From NCBI GenBank assembly GCA_963082975.1, contig OY720348.1:72751719-72815718 (forward strand): 64,000 nt of DNA. The letters are read 5' to 3'. The notes beneath the pieces are model-generated. The model searched no databases, was not told the origin of the DNA, and saw nothing but the letters and a program-made list of their open reading frames with translations. This document shows positions 29,115-40,833 of this stretch, in pieces. Positions within the stretch are counted from its first letter, which is position 1, and each line of letters starts with the position of its first letter. The DNA comes from Labia minor. Taxonomy: Eukaryota > Arthropoda > Insecta > Dermaptera > Spongiphoridae. Both the position numbers and the translations under genes were made by a program.

Positions 29115-29720
29115 ATGCATTCCAGTCAGAGTTTAACGAGTTTAACACTTAAAGGGCTTCAACAGTTGCAGCAGTCCGGTTCCCAATCCGGTTCTTGTAC
29201 CTCTTCAGCAGTCGGTGCAGGCCTCGGTACTACCTCTTCCGTGGGCAATGGGGCTCATGGCAAGCCACGAAAAACAAACTTTACAGCACGGGAAGTGGAA
29301 ATTTTACTTCATTCGGTGCGAAAACATCGGGATGTCATCCTTTTTGGGGTAGCAGGGGGTCGTGGTTGGGCCGATGCCTGGACTCAGGTGGCCGAAGCTG
29401 TTTCCACTGTGGATGGAATACATCGCAGTGAAGGGGATGTTCGGAAAAAATGGACCTATCTTAAGTGGGAGGCGAAAAATACCTCGAAACCGTGCCGAGA
29501 TGCTACATCCCGTGCCGTGTTGGAAATTTTGACCGGATGTTCCACTTCAGCTGGGACCACGTGCAACAATACAAACAACGTTTTAACCTCCACACCCAGT
29601 GGAAATAATTCGACAACCAACGACACCACCACCACCCCTGTGGAGTCTTCAAGAACCCTTCTTGAAGAGCTTCTTGGTGGGTATTTACCAACAATCGGTT
29701 CATTTCTACACACCCATTAG
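29115..29720 (+). CDS. Myb/SANT-like DNA-binding protein or first exon
   Basis: 201 residues if read to the TAG at 29718. Residues 52-125 form a Myb/SANT-like domain of the NAIF1/FSBP type: KTNFTAREVEILLHSVRKH, spaced tryptophans at W85 and W89, and VRKKWTYLKWEAKN. These bind DNA through a three-helix fold. The first 50 residues are Ser/Gly/Gln-rich, and 140-180 are Thr/Asn/Ser-rich, both probably disordered. A donor, CTTG|GTGGGT, at 29677 would end the exon after 562 bases in phase 1, just after TLLEELL. The acceptor of the BTB gene at 41771 needs exactly phase 1. It is therefore either a small intron-less gene or an alternative first exon of the BTB gene. GC content is well above its surroundings. 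Confidence 0.6.
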   Translation: MHSSQSLTSLTLKGLQQLQQSGSQSGSCTSSAVGAGLGTTSSVGNGAHGKPRKTNFTAREVEILLHSVRKHRDVILFGVAGGRGWADAWTQVAEAVSTVDGIHRSEGDVRKKWTYLKWEAKNTSKPCRDATSRAVLEILTGCSTSAGTTCNNTNNVLTSTPSGNNSTTNDTTTTPVESSRTLLEELLGGYLPTIGSFLHTH

Positions 29721-32100
29721 GATTTAGTAGTTTGATAGAAATGATATTGTCTTCTCCCTCCACCCACCCCGACCATGCCACAATCCACAACCCCACCAAA
29801 ACTTACTCTAAATGATCCAATAAAATAGGTTATTATTTATTCACTCCTTGACTATTCCAAACTATTCATTTTTTTCAATTAATTAAAATTTTATAGAAAA
29901 ACATCAATAATAATTAACTTCCATTATAATCTAAAAGAGATTTTATTAAAATTGTTTTTAACATTATTACATTATTCTATTGAAACTTGATATTGAAATA
30001 ATCGTTTGTAATTTTCAATTAATTAATTTTATTTCTCAATATAGATAGATGTACATCTATAAATATTAAATCATTCTTATTCTATTATAGAAATAGAAAT
30101 GAAAAAACGAAAGATCTCGAAGGAAACGTTGCTAAAATATTACTGGTCTTTGTAAGAACAAATAAATTTGGACACAGACCAGTCTCTTCAAAGCGTCTAA
30201 ATCAACCCCTACTCAACATATCCTTGTCAAAGAATAGATATATAGAAAATAAAACGAATTTAATAATTTAAATTAAATATTAAAAATTCAAATCAATGAC
30301 ATATTATATTCAAGAATATTCCTGCCAGGGTTTTGGATTTCATGGATAGAAATGCCTCTAAGCAAAGCTTTGTTTTCCATTTAGGAGGGTGTGAATTAAC
30401 CCTCCCACCTTTAAAAAAACAAATAATTAAAAACTAAAATTGAGTTTTTATATCAATATTGAATTTTCATTTTAAATAAAAAAAAACTTAATTTAAAATA
30501 TATACCTGATAAAGAATTTAATTTGATCGTTTTATTATTGTTTTTGATGATAATATATAAATTATGAAATGTTATTGAAATTATTTATTTTTATTTTCTA
30601 TTTATTTTCTTTTCTTTTGTTTTATTTACCCGTTTATATACAAACATTAATACCAATAAAATAATTGTTTATAAACGGAAATAAATAAATATCCCACCGT
30701 TGTAATGAGAAAACAATGTTACATAAAAAAAACTTATTAACAATAAAATATTAATACAAAAAGAAATTTGTTTTATAAATGACTTTTGTGTTTATCAATT
30801 AATTCTTTTTATATTTATCTTGTCCAAAATTTCTTCACAAAAGAAATATCTTTATTAAATCTTCATTTTTTAATGCAAGTAGTTATTTTGTTTTTCACTC
30901 ACAAAAAAACAAAACAATTGATCAAGTTTCTTATTAAATGTTTACTTTAAAATAACAAATGTTATTATAAAGATTAATTTATTTCATTGATAATGAATTA
31001 AACAATATAATTTTAAATATTATTAAATATGCCCCTTTATTAAATATTATTTATTATATTATTATTATATTATTACCTCTTTCAAATTATGATATATTGA
31101 AATTTATATTGTTTTTGATAAAAAATAACCTTATAAATAAATACACTAAATCAAAATGAAATAAAAACTTCTAATAAAAAACTATAAAAGTAAAAGTATA
31201 ATAATGAAATAATAAAGCTGAGAGAAAGTAAAAAAATTAATAGATTAATACTTTACTTTGGAGGGGGCCTTCTGAGTTAAAATTTGATAATAGTCTATTT
31301 AAAACATGGATTGAGGAAGATGATTCATTGACAGATGAAAGATTTGGGGGGAATTATATTGGTAATAAGAGTCATTTAAATAATTTTCATTGAAAATTGT
31401 TTGTTTTTTTTGTGATTTTTTTGAATAAGAATGTGAAATATTTTTTTGAGAAATTTAAAAAGTTTTTATATAAACCTATAATAATTGATAGAGAAATTCT
31501 TTTCCCACACCAAAAGTAAATTAATTTGTCATATACTTAAATATTTTATCATTCAATTTTCTACATCGAAGTACAAGGTAACATGTAGATCTTTGGATTA
31601 AGATTTATATCAGAGTGTATGAAGAAATAATTTTTATAAATTATTCCATATTCACCTATTGAGATATGAAAAAAATATAATGTCAATTCATACAAATTCA
31701 AAATTTATTCCAGATACTTTCCTTCATCAATATTTTTTTAATTTAATATGTCTTTATATTTTGTTTTATTTTTAATTTTTAAATATATATGATATCATTT
31801 CAAAATAAACTCTTCTACTAGATTCATTGATTTTAAAGATGTTTTTTATAAATTCATACTCTTTAACTATTATACTTTATAATATTTTATAATTTATAAT
31901 AGATATGTTTTTTCAATTATTGTTATTCTTATAGAATATAGTATAATATGAGGTAGTGGAAATTTCGTTTGTTTTTGTTGTTGGGAGGGGAAGTTTTACT
32001 TTTGTTGATACGATCTGTAATGTTGCGAATCTATGCCGTAGGGTTGGGTAGCAGTGTGGGTGTGTATGTGTGGATGGTAAGTGGTTGGTGATGGTGTGAG
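29721..32100. other. AT-rich DNA between the Myb/SANT and BED exons
   Basis: No coding signal, RNA gene or recognisable repeat was seen apart from A/T-rich simple sequence. Confidence 0.4.
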
Positions 32101-32456
32101 GAATGGATGTTGGGGAAGAGAAGGAGGGACCGATTGAATCGGTTGAGGGGATCCCGCATCCTGGCAGGACTTCCCCCTCCCCCCTCCCCGTCCGTCCCTT
32201 TCGGTGTGGCGAGCGATGTTCTTCTCGCGAATGGTCTTTTTCCGCCTTACAAAGGAATCCTTGTCTTTTTTCCTCGGAGTTGCAGTGGATGTCAAGTGCA
32301 CGACGGGGAGGGTGCCACCCCGTAGTAGGTATTGATCGAGACAGGCGCTCGTGGCTGTTCGCGGAGCGGGCCTCAGTCGTCGGCCGGCCTCTCTGTCGCG
32401 AGCCGATTACGTCGCCGAGATAGGGGTCCCATCTGGTGGCCCACGGCCGCTGGGCC
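32101..32456 (+). promoter_or_regulatory. GC-rich leader of the BED-finger exon
   Basis: A GC island beginning near 32100, peaking at 32160-32460. All three plus frames carry stops before the ATG at 32457 (in-frame TAG at 32421-32423), so it is most likely 5' UTR and promoter. The 194-residue minus-strand frame over it (32497 to 31913) is antisense to the BED exon and resembles nothing known. Confidence 0.4.
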
Positions 32457-32634
32457 ATGGTCTCGGATGTTTGGAAATTCTGCACCCGGGTCTCCACGAA
32501 TCACGTGCAATGTAACCTGTGCTTCCGAATCATGGTGTACCATGGCACGACCAACCTACGGGTCCACGTGGGCAGACACTTTGGACTTCGGCCTTTCATT
32601 GACGGGGGCAGGACCATCAAAGCATTTATCAAAC
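32457..32634 (+). CDS. BED-type zinc-finger first exon
   Basis: ATG at 32457 begins VSDVWKFCTRVSTNHVQCN, followed by LCFRIMVYHGTTNLRVHVG. This is a BED finger: the leading VW aromatic, ligands C19-x2-C22 and H37-x3-H41, and the GTTNL..H signature. BED fingers bind DNA in chromatin-boundary proteins (BEAF, DREF) and many hAT-derived proteins. After residue 59 the frame meets a donor, AAAC|GTAATT, at 32635 in phase 1. Reading on is open to 32885 but becomes low-complexity, so splicing is likelier. The phase matches the acceptor of the first common BTB exon (41771), giving a 425-residue BED-BTB protein. An independent BED gene with an unseen partner exon is the alternative. Confidence 0.6.
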
Positions 32635-34144
32635 GTAATTCGACTCTCTGCCACCCATTCCCCCCCCCCACACACACCCCAACACTCCTTTTCATCCAAA
32701 AATCAATGCGATTAGTAACAGAGAGAGATCTCGGCCTTCTTCAAACCTTTCTTCTTTCTTTATCGATTGCAATTTCCACAAAAAAGGTTATTTTTCTCCC
32801 ATTCCAATTCACAATTAACCATTCCATTCAACCAGGTGTAACAGCAGCCTCTGCCAATTTAAAAAAACCATTCATTGTAGTTTAATGATAAACCACCGAA
32901 AACATGCAAAACAACAAATTTGACATTGGTACGGGGATTTCTAATTTCTAATCGATAAAAGACAAATATAGTTGCTTATAAAAATTTAAATTTTCAAATT
33001 ATAATTGATACGAAATTTATAATTTAAAAACAAAGTATTTACTATAAACATTTCAATTTTAAAATAATCTATTAAATTAAATATTTTTTAATCAACAAGA
33101 AATATTAAATACTTTTATTTTTAAATCAAATGATGTCATATATTTATTTATTAAATTTATTATATAATAATTTTTAGATTATTTTAAACATACAAAAAAA
33201 AATTAAATCTAGGGATTGTTTTTATTTAGTTTGTAAAAATTATACAATAAGATTTAATAATAATATAATGTAAATAATTATTAATTATTATTGAATAGTT
33301 TCTAGCTATATAAAATTGTAATAAATACAATTTAATCATTTATTTATGACATTATATATTAATTAAAATAATTAAATTAAATTGTATTATATTTCATGAT
33401 ATTTTTATTGCTATTTTGAAAAATCAGTATAAAATAATTTTATTTCATATTAATCTTTTTCAATAAAATATCAGATTTATATTTTCTGAATTTAATAAAT
33501 AATTGAAATATATATAATAAATAAAGGAATATAAACAACGATTAATACATTTTTACTTTTTAAGTATTTTAAAACAATTCTTTTTAAATAAAAGTTAAAG
33601 AGAGAGAGAAGATACGATAAAAAATAGAAAGAACATATATATGACTAATATTTATTTATTTACAAGAAATAAATAAAAGATAGGAAATATGTTGGATCAA
33701 ATGAAAATAAATTGAAAAAATATTTATGAATTGATTAATATTTATATAATGAAGTTTCGAGAATTTTTTGTAGATCATGAGTTCACAGAATAGTATTATT
33801 TATTTATTGATGTAAGGGGGGAGGTAGAGATTTGTTTTGAATGTTGATTGGACGATATGGGAAGGAAAATGAATAAAAAATTATTTTAAGTGGGCCTCTC
33901 AAAATGATTAAATAAAGTGAAGGAAACCGAGCTTGTGCAAATTAACAGATACTTACCATACAAATGGTTGGTATTTTTAAAAAATAAAAATAAATAAATA
34001 AAAACCATACCTAACATATTATTTCACCTATCATTTCGACTTTAAAAATATAGTAAAAAAACAAAACTTAGAAAAAATGCAATATATCGTTGACTGTCTA
34101 AAATTGAAATTTAGTATTTATTATATACCTAATTACATCTTTAA
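32635..34144. other. AT-rich non-coding DNA
   Basis: Only simple sequence, including a CA-rich patch near 32672 and GA near 33600. No gene seen. Confidence 0.4.
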
Positions 34145-34485
34145 ATATAAATAAATTTAAGTAAAAAGAAATCTTTTTAAAAAACACACTTTACTTAAAA
34201 TTGCACTAAAAAGTAAAAAATAAAATCACTGTAAAGTGTGTGCGCTCAAATTATAATAACACCAAATGGAAGCAAATGTTTTACGGTATTATTATAATTT
34301 GAGCGCACACACTTTACAGTGATTTTATTTTTTACTTTTTAGTGCAAATGGAAGCAAATGTTTTACGGTGTTATTATAATTTGAGCGCACACACTTTATA
34401 GTGATTTTATTTTTTACTTTTTAGTGCAATTTTAAGTAAAGTGTGTTTTTTAAAAAGATTTCTTTTTACTTAAATTTATTTTATA
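34145..34485. repeat. Foldback element with an 82-bp internal tandem duplication
   Basis: The outer arms (aataaatttaagtaaaaag at 34149 onward; ctttttacttaaatttatt ending 34482) continue as an inverted repeat through ttgcactaaaaagt and ctgtaaagtgtgtgcgctc. Inside, one segment is present twice in direct order: 34263-34344 and 34345-34426, 82 bp each and differing at two positions I can see. The right arm therefore contains two copies of the part that pairs with the single left-arm copy. No open frame. Probably a MITE with a slippage or gap-repair duplication. Confidence 0.8.
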
Positions 34486-35240
34486 CTTTTTAGTCGTGTT
34501 CAGCGCCTCTAGAACTGCTATCGCCATCTATGATTGAAATAGTGAACTATTACATATTCCGCATATGAAAGTTTAGTTTATTAATTACCACTAATAGATA
34601 AATAATTCAGTGGATTTTTCAATTGATTCGTGTATTATTAGCAGGAGCAAGCGCGTATGCAAAATTTCAAGTTGATTGAATGACGGGAAGTTGTTGAAAT
34701 ATCGATTATAAAATGCCGCGGACAAACCGCAGACAAACATCACACGGACAAACGGACAGTGTGAGTTAAATAAAGTGTATTAAAAAGTTATTCAATAATA
34801 AAATACATTTAATTTATTATTTAATTATATAACAATCACATAATTTTTAGGATTGAATCATTTAATATAAATTATAATTAATTTTTCATTGATTCCCAGT
34901 TTTTAAAGTCACTCTACAAGTATAGACATGAAATTAATAAATTATAAGACTATTTTTGAAAATCCTTTTTTATTCTAAATTCGGATATTAATAGAAAAAA
35001 ACAAACAAACGAAAAAATAGCAATTAATATTTAATACATTCAAAAATAAACAATATCATTAGATAGTTGATTAAGATAACACAACGAAATATAATTTTTA
35101 TAAATGCCTACGAGAACTTGCTGTAGGTTATTTATAATCAAAGTATTTAAAAATTTTAGTAGGATGACGTAAATATCAAATTTCATTTTTGTATAATCCT
35201 TAGCTTTTCTACCGCGGACAAACATCACACATGTTTAGAT
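34486..35240. repeat. Arthropod-style repeat remnants
   Basis: Contains 'caaaatttcaagttgattg' (about 34660) and the word 'ccgcggacaaa' followed by 'catcacac' at about 34716-34743 and again at 35212-35230, marking two pieces of one dispersed repeat. No coding. Confidence 0.4.
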
Positions 35241-35564
35241 TGATTTTATTAATTTCAAAAGATTAGATTTATTTCATTCATTTTTTTATTTTTTTGTACT
35301 AAAAGGTAATTTTATAGGTTCACAATTTTAATATTTATCTATTGGAAAGATAATTTTAACTACTTATTATTGTTTGAACATGAATTTGAAGATCATAAAC
35401 GCAACAAATTCGACCATCAATTGATACTGATGTTCCATATAATTTGTCCAGCGATGAAGCTCGCTTTTGCTTGAATGGATCTGTTAATAAAAGAGAGTTA
35501 AGAGAAATTACAAGCCATTACTGAAAAACTATTAGATCTATTTATTAAAGCTTTTGTGGTTATT

Positions 35565-35876
35565 TTGATAATTATTAAGGGAATTTTTATTAAAAGACCA
35601 CACATTATTTGTATAAAATTATTTATTAAATTAAAATAATTGTACAACGTTTCAACTGCTTATTCTGCAGTCGTTTTCAAGTAACCGCACGCTTGCTCCG
35701 ATTCAAGCGGACTGATGCATGTTGGGAGGCATAAGAGGTGACGTGTCCCAACGTGCGGTTACTTGAAAACGACTGCAGAATAAGCAGTTGAAACGTTGTA
35801 CAATTATTTTAATTTAATAAATAATTTTATACAAATAATGTGGTCTTTTAATAAAAATTCCCTTAATAATTATCAA
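35565..35876. repeat. Near-perfect palindromic element, arms about 125 bp
   Basis: Left arm 35565-35691 and right arm 35752-35876 are almost exact reverse complements (ttgataattattaaggg to gtaaccgcacg), separated by a 60-base GC-richer loop. Each arm holds 'cgactgcagaataagcagtt', itself a small stem-loop. A diverged single arm is found alone in LRPPRC intron 15 (58305-58425), so the arm is a mobile repeat rather than a local accident. Confidence 0.85.
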
Positions 35877-36848
35877 CTATTAGATAGATTTGGTGTTCTT
35901 TATTGGCTTGCGGAATGATTGGTCCAAATGTCTTCAAAAACGATGTTAGTTATAATACTAGAATCAACGGGAAACGATAGACATAGACAAGCTTACAAAC
36001 TTTTTCTAACATTTTTTCATTCATGTTAAAAATATTTTTCCGTGTTTTATTTTATTTTAAAATCATTTAATTAAATTTCAATCATTTTTTATATATTAGA
36101 AAACAATTACTGAATCTTTTCTAATCCATTTGTAAATTGATAATAATGCTTATAATGCTAAACAGTATTTGGCCTAATGATAAGTAGACTTTCCTAGTCT
36201 GAAAAAGTTAATAAAGAGATATTAACTTTGGTGGCAGAAAAAAATAAGCACTTTAATTAAAATAATAAAAAAATATTAATAAAAGTATGCCTACATAGAT
36301 TTAATCTTATTATAGGAGCATTCATATAATAATTGTACATGATATTTGGTTTAGAAAAGGGTTCCAATAATTTTTTTTTTAAATTGAAGAGTATTGAGTT
36401 GAAAAATAGGTTTCTCGATTTCTCATTTTTACGAAAACTTATTTGAAATGTTTTTTTTTAAATTAAAGTAATTAATTTATCACCACAAACAAGTCAATCA
36501 ATCTAAAAGAGAAACAAAATTATAACATTACAACGATTCCAATGGCTTTTCCATTTTACTTTAGAAACTGAATATTTAAAGCAAAGTATTCTTTGATATC
36601 CTATGGATTTATTATATCTAATATATATTATGTTACGAACAGTGTCCTATATTATATATAATATATATTATCTGCTGTGTGATTCATTATTTATTCTTAT
36701 TAATAACTAGCATGAGATGGATGAATAAATTGTTTTAAAAAATAATCACTTTTTGTTTATATACTATGAATCATAGTTTGTCAAGTTAAAGGGATAAACT
36801 CAAAATTATGAATAATACCTGTAGCTAGGCCAAATTAATCGTTCTTTT

Positions 36849-37430
36849 TTGATGGAGGAAAAATATCCATTACCCCTTCTTCCAACCCTACAGCAGCGCC
36901 ACCAAATGGTGGATAGCGTAATTGTTTCTATCGATACTCTGTCAAACCATTTTTTCTTCTGCGTAGATAATTTCTTAAATAACAAACAATTTCAAATGGA
37001 ATTTTTTTTTAATCCAATAGTCACTGAACTTATTGTTGCAAAAGAAAAAATAATCCATTCTTTACATAGGATCAATATTTATCGTTGATTGAGAAAATAA
37101 AAGAAGCTAAGATGAAGAAGGTACAGAAAACATTTGAAGATTATCAGAAACCTTCAAGGTATGATGTCGTTCAGAATGGAATTTTGGGAAAACTTATTAT
37201 TCCTGTGAAATACCAAAATGAACCAATTATTTATTATGCTCATTTAGAAGAAACATTTCCAATAATTCATAATGTCCTATTTTCATTGGCCATGGTGGTC
37301 ATACACGAATAATGAAAAAGTTGAAAAGCAAATATAAAAATGTGACAACTGAACTTGTAACTGTTTATTTAAAGTTGTGTGAATTATGTAGACAATCGTT
37401 TTGGTTATTATGAAACAATTCGTGGGTAAG
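36849..37430 (+). pseudogene. Broken integrase-like gene with H2C2 zinc-binding region (KRBA2/retroelement type)
   Basis: The frame from 37085 reads TFEDYQKPSRYDVVQNGILG, then KLIIPVKYQ and YAHLEETFPIIHN. After a frame change near 37290 the text continues IGHGGHTRIMKKLKSKYKNV, then TTELVTVYLKLCELCRQ. The H..IGHGG..R...KY.N+T...+..YL.LC..C pattern is the integrase zinc-binding module seen in KRAB-A-domain-containing-2-like proteins and Ty3/Ginger-type integrases. No catalytic DDE core follows; stops appear after 37410. The upstream frame at 36849-37087 may belong to the same gene but is not recognisable. Dead transposon or retrogene remnant. Confidence 0.6.
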
Positions 37431-40111
37431 TCGATTAGAATCAAGCAAAATTCAATTCATCTTATCCCACCGATTTTGACAGGCAAGAAATAGGAATTAA
37501 TAGAAAGTTTATTTTAATTATTTATAGGATGAACACAAAGTTGGGTTTACTCTTGTCGTTTTTGTTTTCTTTTTGATTTTATTCTAAAATAAAAATTGAT
37601 TCTAAGGTCATATATTTTTCATATTTTTAATGAAATCCTTTTCAATGTATCAAACACCAAAAGAGAGTGAAGAGAACGGTGTGAATTTATAATAAATGGA
37701 ATTCTAAATATTATACAATTTTATACTTCTCGATCAACATAATTGTACCCTAGTAGATATAATCCTGATTCATTGATTGATTTAGGGATCAAAGCCCGCC
37801 ATTTTTATTGAGATTAAAGATTTAAAAATGAATCTAGTAATTAATATAATAGAGTCAATAAAAAAAATAATTAACATAAACAAATCATATTTATTATTTA
37901 GAGTTTTTTAATATTAAATTAAATAATGCATAAGTTACAGGATATAAATAAAGTTAGCATGAATATAGATTTAGCAAGGATGTCAGCGAGAGGAGTTTTG
38001 TAAGGTTCAGCGATGAAAACACGTTACTGGTTTGGTCGTACAATGATGTTGTAACCAATTGTCAAGCGCAGAATGATAGCTTATTTGCCAGAAGAAATGT
38101 CACTTTTGACTGGCAATATTGAATAGCAAATTACTTGCAACATTTAGTTTTGCTTCGTTTATTGCTATTAAAACTTTACTAAACATATTTACAATGGAGT
38201 ATTTTGAAATTTTATATTTTTTTGTTTGTTGTTTCTTTTATTTTATTTGTATTTTGTTTTCCATATGTGTTATGAGCATTCATATTTTACTTGTTATGAT
38301 TAATCATAGCCTGTGTATTTTATGAGTGTGTGCTCCTAGTATAAGTCTTGTGAGTGACCATACATTGCCCCCCCCCTATTGTTTACGATATTTTTCTTCG
38401 TGTAGGTTCCCCTGAAGATGACACGTCTAGTGAATCTTGTCATTTTTTGTTGTTCTTTCTTGGTTCCTTTGAGGTGTCCTGGTTAACGTCCTGTTGACAG
38501 CACATAAAGGTCGAATTTTCTTCTCTCCTATAAAACTAAAATTAGTTAATTGAATTTAATATTTTAAAAAACTGTATTAATATCAAGTGACATCCACTAC
38601 AAGTTTAAAAAAAAATCTATTTGAACTTGAGTGGATGAATAAAAATGATTTTTTTTAACGAATGAAAATTTCTACAAGATAAATGTATAATATATTACAT
38701 AGGGAGAATGTGAGCTATATACATATATATATATATATATTGTCGTATATTGGATGACTTAGGTAAGGTGGTTAATGAGAAAAAATGGGTTGAAAATAAG
38801 ATTAAATTAATTTGGTAGCACTCTGGATTAATTTAGAAGATTGAATGGGTATTGAATCCGCGAAGGATAATAAGGGAAATGATAAAATTGAATTCGTTCA
38901 GATTAAAAATGCATATATAAAATTAAACTAAAATTAATAAAAATAGAAGAATTAATATTATAAAATAGATAACAAAGAAATTAATATGAAATTGAAGAAA
39001 TTGATATGGTACCTTTATAGATAGGAATATTATAAATTAAATGAAATTGAATTTCATTAAGTAATTGCAATTATTTAAATATGGGTCGACCACTTATCTG
39101 TTATTTAATCAATAATGAGTTCGGGGAACACTGGGACTTCACGTGATGATTATTGGTTATTTTCCTCAAGGTATCATGTCTTCCGTCTTATCTGGGCAGG
39201 CAACAGCTTCCTCGCTCCACGGTTTGATCCTTGTAGTTTTTCTCACTTAGTGATGAAGTCACCTCCCTTACACTCTATCCAAGAATGATCAAAACTGTCC
39301 AAACATGTCGAAGCTCATCATCCCCTCCAATGTAACTTGGCAAAATTGTCCACCCCTCACTCCCTCTTGGGTAACGAAGAGTTATATCATATGGGGACAA
39401 GATGGGATGCATTTTTATGAGTTTTTCAAATTAAGAATTCAAGAAATATCTTAACTTTTAATAGAAGATATTTCTATTGTTTCTTTCGGCTGGTTTACTT
39501 GATGGGTTACGCCAAAAGGTCTTTCATTCTCTATCCCAACAACTTCTTTATATTCTTCAAAAAATAACTTTCTAGACGGTTGCCCCCACCATTGTATATT
39601 AAAATGCATTTTTATGCTTATATATTACAATTTACAATATATAATAGTAGGAATAGTTAAAGCAATTCATAATCAATCAAATATAGAAAAATTAAGGGTA
39701 TGATAACTAATCCAACAAATATTCTTAAAAATTCACAAAAGATTTAAACTTTATCTTGATCTTTAGAAATTTCCAAAGAATTTTTGAATATGAAAGATCG
39801 GACTACTTTTAAGGTAATTCAATTTTTTCAAACGTATCTGTAGTGAACGATGCTGCTGAAAAAGGGTACCAAATTTACAATAGTTTATAATATTAAATGA
39901 AACACACAATGAAAATGAGATACGATTCCTTTTTCAAGTGATCAAAAGTTTATAATATGAATTCGTTATCAAACTTTCAAAAGAACTTCCCTATTAAATT
40001 AAATTAATATTAATATGTAATTCATTAGAATTTATTCGTTTAAGGTTCATTTTTCAAATAATTTAAATATTTTTCGTTTTAATAATAAAATCAAAGAGTG
40101 ACTAGATACAT
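37431..40111. other. AT-rich DNA with unidentified GC-richer patches
   Basis: No gene. Patches at about 38340-38520 and 39080-39400 have more GC but no open frame of note. A C-run lies at about 38370 and a TA microsatellite at 38722-38740. Confidence 0.35.
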
Positions 40112-40322
40112 CAGGGGTGGGCAAATACTTTTAAGCGCGGGCCAAAATGAATTTTCAAAATGTCTCCCGGGCCGGAGGACCATAAAACCGGGACATTTGT
40201 AAAAAAAATTTACTTTTTTTTTTAGCCATATTGAATGAAAGATCGAAATAAGTGCCAAACTCTTTCAACGGGCCGGCGGGCCAGATAAAATAGGCAAAAG
40301 GGCCGGCTTTTGTCCACCCCTG
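40112..40322. mobile_element. Non-autonomous hAT MITE (211 bp)
   Basis: Begins CAGGGGTGGGCAAA and ends with the inverse TTTTGTCCACCCCTG. Subterminal GC-rich words (gcgggcc, ggccgg, ccggcc) repeat on both sides, as in human Charlie/Buster-like MITEs. Flanking 8-mers agatacat (40104-40111) and agtttcat (40323-40330) match at six of eight positions, consistent with an aged 8-bp target duplication. The small minus-strand frame across it is not a gene. Confidence 0.8.
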
Positions 40323-40833
40323 AGTTTCATGGTTAAAATGTCCCAATCGAGCTCATTTTTTTTATTTTTATTTTTTTACATCAAATCTCTGTGCCGTGAT
40401 ATAAATTCCAAAAACATTCTCATCTAAATATATATATAGCCTCTATTTGGCCCCAAATTACAGAAATAATATATATTATATAATTTCTGTGTAATCTATA
40501 AATAAATATACCTTATAAATATATTATAATTTAGAAGATGCCCAAACTACGTTTTTGTGCGATTTCAAATTGGAGTCCTTTTCCAACGACATCTTTGATC
40601 ATTTATGAAAAACCAATTTCCATTCCTGTCACGATTGTGAATCCATCCTTGTCAAATGTCTAGGAAATATTTCAAGTAAAATAGAGAAATGATCATTTCT
40701 ATTCGCCCATTCTAGTGTTTTCTAGAAATATAGCATATCCTTACACACAAGTTCATCTTTATTTATTCCAATTTATTTTTTCCCATTATTTTTATAAAAA
40801 TTGTTTTTAATAAAATTAAATAACACATTAAAG

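Noticed and set aside
29677..29720. Last 14 residues of the Myb/SANT frame as certain coding sequence
   Set aside because: They follow a plausible donor at 29677; whether they are translated depends on splicing, so the stop at 29718 is only one option.
31913..32497. 194-residue minus-strand open frame
   Set aside because: It is antisense to the BED exon and its GC-rich leader, has low-complexity His/Thr/Pro-rich composition and matches no family; GC-rich DNA creates such frames by lack of stops.
40155..40346. Minus-strand 63-residue frame
   Set aside because: Lies almost wholly inside the 211-bp hAT MITE, which is non-coding.
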